From an uncultured Anaerolineae bacterium (GTDB lineage: Bacteria; Chloroflexota; Anaerolineae; Anaerolineales; Villigracilaceae), in assembly GCA_903854805.1 (NCBI GenBank), contig CAINXK010000528.1:1-8117 (forward strand): a DNA stretch of 8,117 bases. The letters are read 5' to 3'. The number at the start of each line of letters is the position of its first letter. Within the stretch, counting starts at the first letter, position 1. Shown one piece after another: positions 5,947-8,117 of the stretch. The position numbers and the translations under genes were made by a program. The notes beneath the pieces are model-generated. The model did not search any database, was not told where the DNA came from, and worked only from the letters and a program-made list of their open reading frames with translations.

Positions 5947-7803
5947 TTATTCAAATGTTGTGATTTGAATGATCTTCCGAGATAGGTCAGTATAACTGCC
6001 GCATGCACGAATAATTTTCCCAGATACTCCCAATATTTCTGGTGGAGCCAAAAGCCAAACATCTTCATTTTTTGCAAAATTGATTGTCGATGTAAATATT
6101 GTAGGGGGGACAATTGCGTGGCGCAGATCATTGATAAAAATGGTGTAATCTCCAGGAAAATTCTTCAAACTCCTTCTCACATCTTTGTCTGGCACAATGG
6201 GAAAATCTGTCGTTTGCCTAATTTCATTTTTCACTATCATAAGATACGAACCAGTTGGGGCATAAAAAGCAACCGGAATAAGTCCTTCTGGACAGGTTAT
6301 TGCTTGAAAAACTGGTTTTCTATTATTAGCCTTTATCAAAACCACGCTCAAAGACATGACAATCATTAGCGAGCCAAAGAGTACCGCGCTGGTGCCATTT
6401 GTTAATAACATGTTTTTCTGGCTGGGCAAAAGAATCGGTTTTTTGGCAATAACACCCAGGCCAAGTGCGGCAAACAAACACGGGATAGCAATTGTAACTG
6501 CGTAAAGACGCATCTCTGCCGCATCACCTGGAGGTACAAATGGAATCGAAAGAAAAATTCCCACAGCGAAAGCCAGCATAAGTGCGCAAACCAAACTAGA
6601 TCTTTCTAACCAGCACTTTGTTAAACCGATAACCATGAGTATTAGAAAGCTAATTTGGAGAATTTGATCAAAAATATCATTACCGAAACGGATATACCCA
6701 AAGACCGAATTTAATCCGGGGAAAATAAAGTCGCGATAAGATTTTAATATCCCCTTCATAAGTCCCATGGGATGATTGTAAATTTCAGCCAACGCAGCAT
6801 TATAAGCAGCTGTAGGCAGATCAGCACTGGATTTCGATTCTTGGTTGGGGTAATCGATAAAGAATTGTTGCCACCCAGCGCCCCCTTTTGCCTGACCATA
6901 TAATACATACGAAAAAATACCAAGAGGCATTGAATTAGGCCCCGATGAAAATTGACTCACCTTTAAATTTAACTGCCAAGTAGCTAATACAATAATAATT
7001 ATCAGAATAGCATTTCGGAACATTCTTTGCCGATCTTCTGAAAACGTAAACAGTCCAAGTATGATTATTGTAGGGATGATAAATAAAGCGCCTGGACGAA
7101 CAAACATCGCAAATACTGAGAAGAACAATCCTACACAAAAATACCTGAAATCTTTTGCTCGAAATGCAATCACCAAGGTAAGAAACGCTATCTCACCAGC
7201 TGCCATTCCCAACTGCTCCGACATCGTTGAACCAGCAAACTGCCGATAGTATATTTGGAGTAGAAAAAGAGTAATTATTCCAACCAGCGGTCCGAAAATA
7301 TTAGAGAGCTCCTTCGCTAACAAAAAAGCTGCAATTGCATTGATGATGACAAAAATGATTAAAACAATTTGCAAATTTTGCTGGGTAATAGCCAAAAGAA
7401 CCGTTAGCAAACAACCAAATAAAGGTCTGTAACCTGAAAACGTTCCAAATAGACCACCATGCAACAATTCCAACGCATCCATATAATAATTTGAAGCATC
7501 AGACCAGGGAAGTATTCCTAAAACAGTATTGAAATTGCTGACCACATTTCCCCATATTCTCAATAGCGGCAGATAAAAAATGCACATAGTCAGAAACAAG
7601 GACAAGAATTTCCATAGCCAGGATGTTTTGGAAAAAGAAATATAAATTACCACGCAGGAAAATATTATTAAGAATTCGTCAATTATTTGGATTCCATTTC
7701 TTTCTATTTCCGGCAAGCGCGGCAGAAAAAATAATAAACCAAACATGGCAAATGAAAAAAAGAACCATGAACCTGATCGAACCCTGGTTATTATTTTCGA
7801 CAA
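5947..7803 (-). CDS. Polytopic GT-C-like membrane glycosyltransferase
   Basis: About 618 residues from the TTG at 7803-7801. This start is chosen because GGTGGAGG (7816-7809) lies 5 bases upstream; the frame is open a little further, to TTG 7818, which would overlap that site. I count some 12-14 hydrophobic segments between residues 12 and 491, then a soluble C-terminal domain of about 125 residues. The first large loop has WSDASNYYMDALELLHGG (100-117), with acidic residues Asp102 and Asp109 placed as in the catalytic loop of GT-C enzymes such as GT39. SGYRPLFG (123-130), STMSEQLG (192-199) and FVRPGAL (234-240) fit the same pattern. Such enzymes use polyprenyl-phosphate sugars on the outer face of the membrane. 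Donor and acceptor are unknown. GC is lower than in its neighbours (27-50% in the 60-base stretches I counted, against 48-65% in surE), suggesting acquisition by transfer. It converges on the sugar-activation gene. Confidence 0.75.
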   Translation of the reverse strand: MSKIITRVRSGSWFFFSFAMFGLLFFLPRLPEIERNGIQIIDEFLIIFSCVVIYISFSKTSWLWKFLSLFLTMCIFYLPLLRIWGNVVSNFNTVLGILPWSDASNYYMDALELLHGGLFGTFSGYRPLFGCLLTVLLAITQQNLQIVLIIFVIINAIAAFLLAKELSNIFGPLVGIITLFLLQIYYRQFAGSTMSEQLGMAAGEIAFLTLVIAFRAKDFRYFCVGLFFSVFAMFVRPGALFIIPTIIILGLFTFSEDRQRMFRNAILIIIIVLATWQLNLKVSQFSSGPNSMPLGIFSYVLYGQAKGGAGWQQFFIDYPNQESKSSADLPTAAYNAALAEIYNHPMGLMKGILKSYRDFIFPGLNSVFGYIRFGNDIFDQILQISFLILMVIGLTKCWLERSSLVCALMLAFAVGIFLSIPFVPPGDAAEMRLYAVTIAIPCLFAALGLGVIAKKPILLPSQKNMLLTNGTSAVLFGSLMIVMSLSVVLIKANNRKPVFQAITCPEGLIPVAFYAPTGSYLMIVKNEIRQTTDFPIVPDKDVRRSLKNFPGDYTIFINDLRHAIVPPTIFTSTINFAKNEDVWLLAPPEILGVSGKIIRACGSYTDLSRKIIQITTFE

Positions 7804-7808
7804 GATTA

Positions 7809-7816
7809 CCTCCACC
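7809..7816 (-). promoter_or_regulatory. Shine-Dalgarno site deciding the TTG start of the membrane protein
   Basis: On the minus strand GGTGGAGG is followed by five bases and TTG (7803-7801). No ATG occurs in frame until about residue 20 of the chosen protein, inside the first hydrophobic segment, so TTG is the more likely start. Confidence 0.65.
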
Positions 7817-7879
7817 AATTCAGCGCAGCAAGAAACGCTGGTACCGTTTTAACCTCTTTGATATAACGCCAATCCACAC

Positions 7880-8117
7880 ATGCCAAAAAAATTTATCTAT
7901 CCTGTTCTATTTCAAACATCACAAATTGTTACCCCTGAAATATCCAGAAGAAAAAAATCAATGCTTGTTAATTCAGTGCAAACCGGTCCACAGCACGGTG
8001 GGCTAACGGTTGTCCGATTGGCGCGTACATTATACAACTTCCTATTGGATAAATTCCTTAGTACCCAATTATCGCACAAGCTACAGAGATATGCAAAAAT
8101 TCTCAGTTACGCAAGAT
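7880..8117 (+). CDS. Unrecognised partial gene running off the right edge
   Basis: One plus-strand frame is open from 7862 (after TGA 7859-7861) to the window end, with ATG at 7880 and 79 codons visible. It begins MPKKFIYPVLFQTSQ and later contains SVQTGPQHGGLTVVRLA, then a basic, leucine-rich segment. All three minus-strand frames contain stops within the last 120 bases, so this is the best coding candidate at the edge. There is no good ribosome binding site before 7880; a second ATG at 7961 is preceded by AGAAG and could be the real start. It would be divergent from the membrane glycosyltransferase, with 76 bases between the starts for both promoters. I recognise no family. An 85-codon open frame at this GC can arise by chance, so confidence is moderate. 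Confidence 0.4.
   Translation, partial: MPKKFIYPVLFQTSQIVTPEISRRKKSMLVNSVQTGPQHGGLTVVRLARTLYNFLLDKFLSTQLSHKLQRYAKILSYAR

Noticed and set aside
5883..6131. 82-residue minus-strand frame near the hairpin at 5882-5932
   Set aside because: It overlaps the 3' end of the membrane gene in another frame and reads through the terminator-like hairpin.
7623..8006. 127-residue plus-strand frame overlapping the start of the membrane gene
   Set aside because: More than 180 bases are antisense to the membrane protein and the Lys- and Leu-rich product resembles a shadow frame; a different frame is open to the window end over the same region.
8029..8057. Minus-strand TATAAT (8034-8029) as a promoter of the membrane gene
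   Set aside because: No -35 element at the proper distance, more than 220 bases from the start, and it lies inside the open plus-strand frame.

Overview
The window is bacterial: dense genes, Shine-Dalgarno-led starts and overlapping stops and starts. The protein set (sedoheptulokinase-like FGGY kinase, CBS-GAF sensor, SurE, Ppx/GppA, nucleotidyltransferase-GHMP kinase fusion, polytopic glycosyltransferase) and mid-range GC resemble Anaerolineae-type Chloroflexota. That placement is an impression, not a demonstrated assignment. No tRNA, rRNA, CRISPR array or intact insertion sequence was seen.

Left part (1-2693): the window opens inside a sedoheptulokinase-like gene that ends at 1199. A non-coding stretch of about 305 bases follows, with a 9-bp hairpin just after the kinase and a 15-bp hairpin further on. 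Then comes a tightly packed trio: a CBS-GAF protein without a recognisable output domain, a 43-residue single-pass membrane microprotein that overlaps it, and surE, which overlaps the microprotein by ATGA. This arrangement indicates one transcript with translational coupling.

Middle part (2690-4616): surE is intact, with all four expected metal-site residues. It is followed by a broken Ppx/GppA phosphatase gene with a one-base frameshift near its start, an apparent internal deletion and a lost C-terminus. The next 418 bases carry no gene but hold three successive foldback structures, the last a long two-part stem.

Right part (4617-8117): a gene with a strong ribosome binding site and a TATAAT box encodes a nucleotidyltransferase fused to a compact GHMP-type sugar kinase, probably making an activated sugar. 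It converges, across a 16-bp perfect hairpin, on a long AT-rich minus-strand gene for a polytopic GT-C-like glycosyltransferase. Beyond that gene a reading frame on the plus strand runs off the window.

A possible theme is surface glycan synthesis. A sedoheptulose-7-phosphate source (kinase), sugar activation (fusion enzyme) and lipid-linked sugar transfer (membrane protein) could be parts of one pathway, but they are separate transcription units and the link is inference. The least explained items are the coupled microprotein, the short GHMP N-lobe of the fusion, and the folded intergenic region at 4199-4616.
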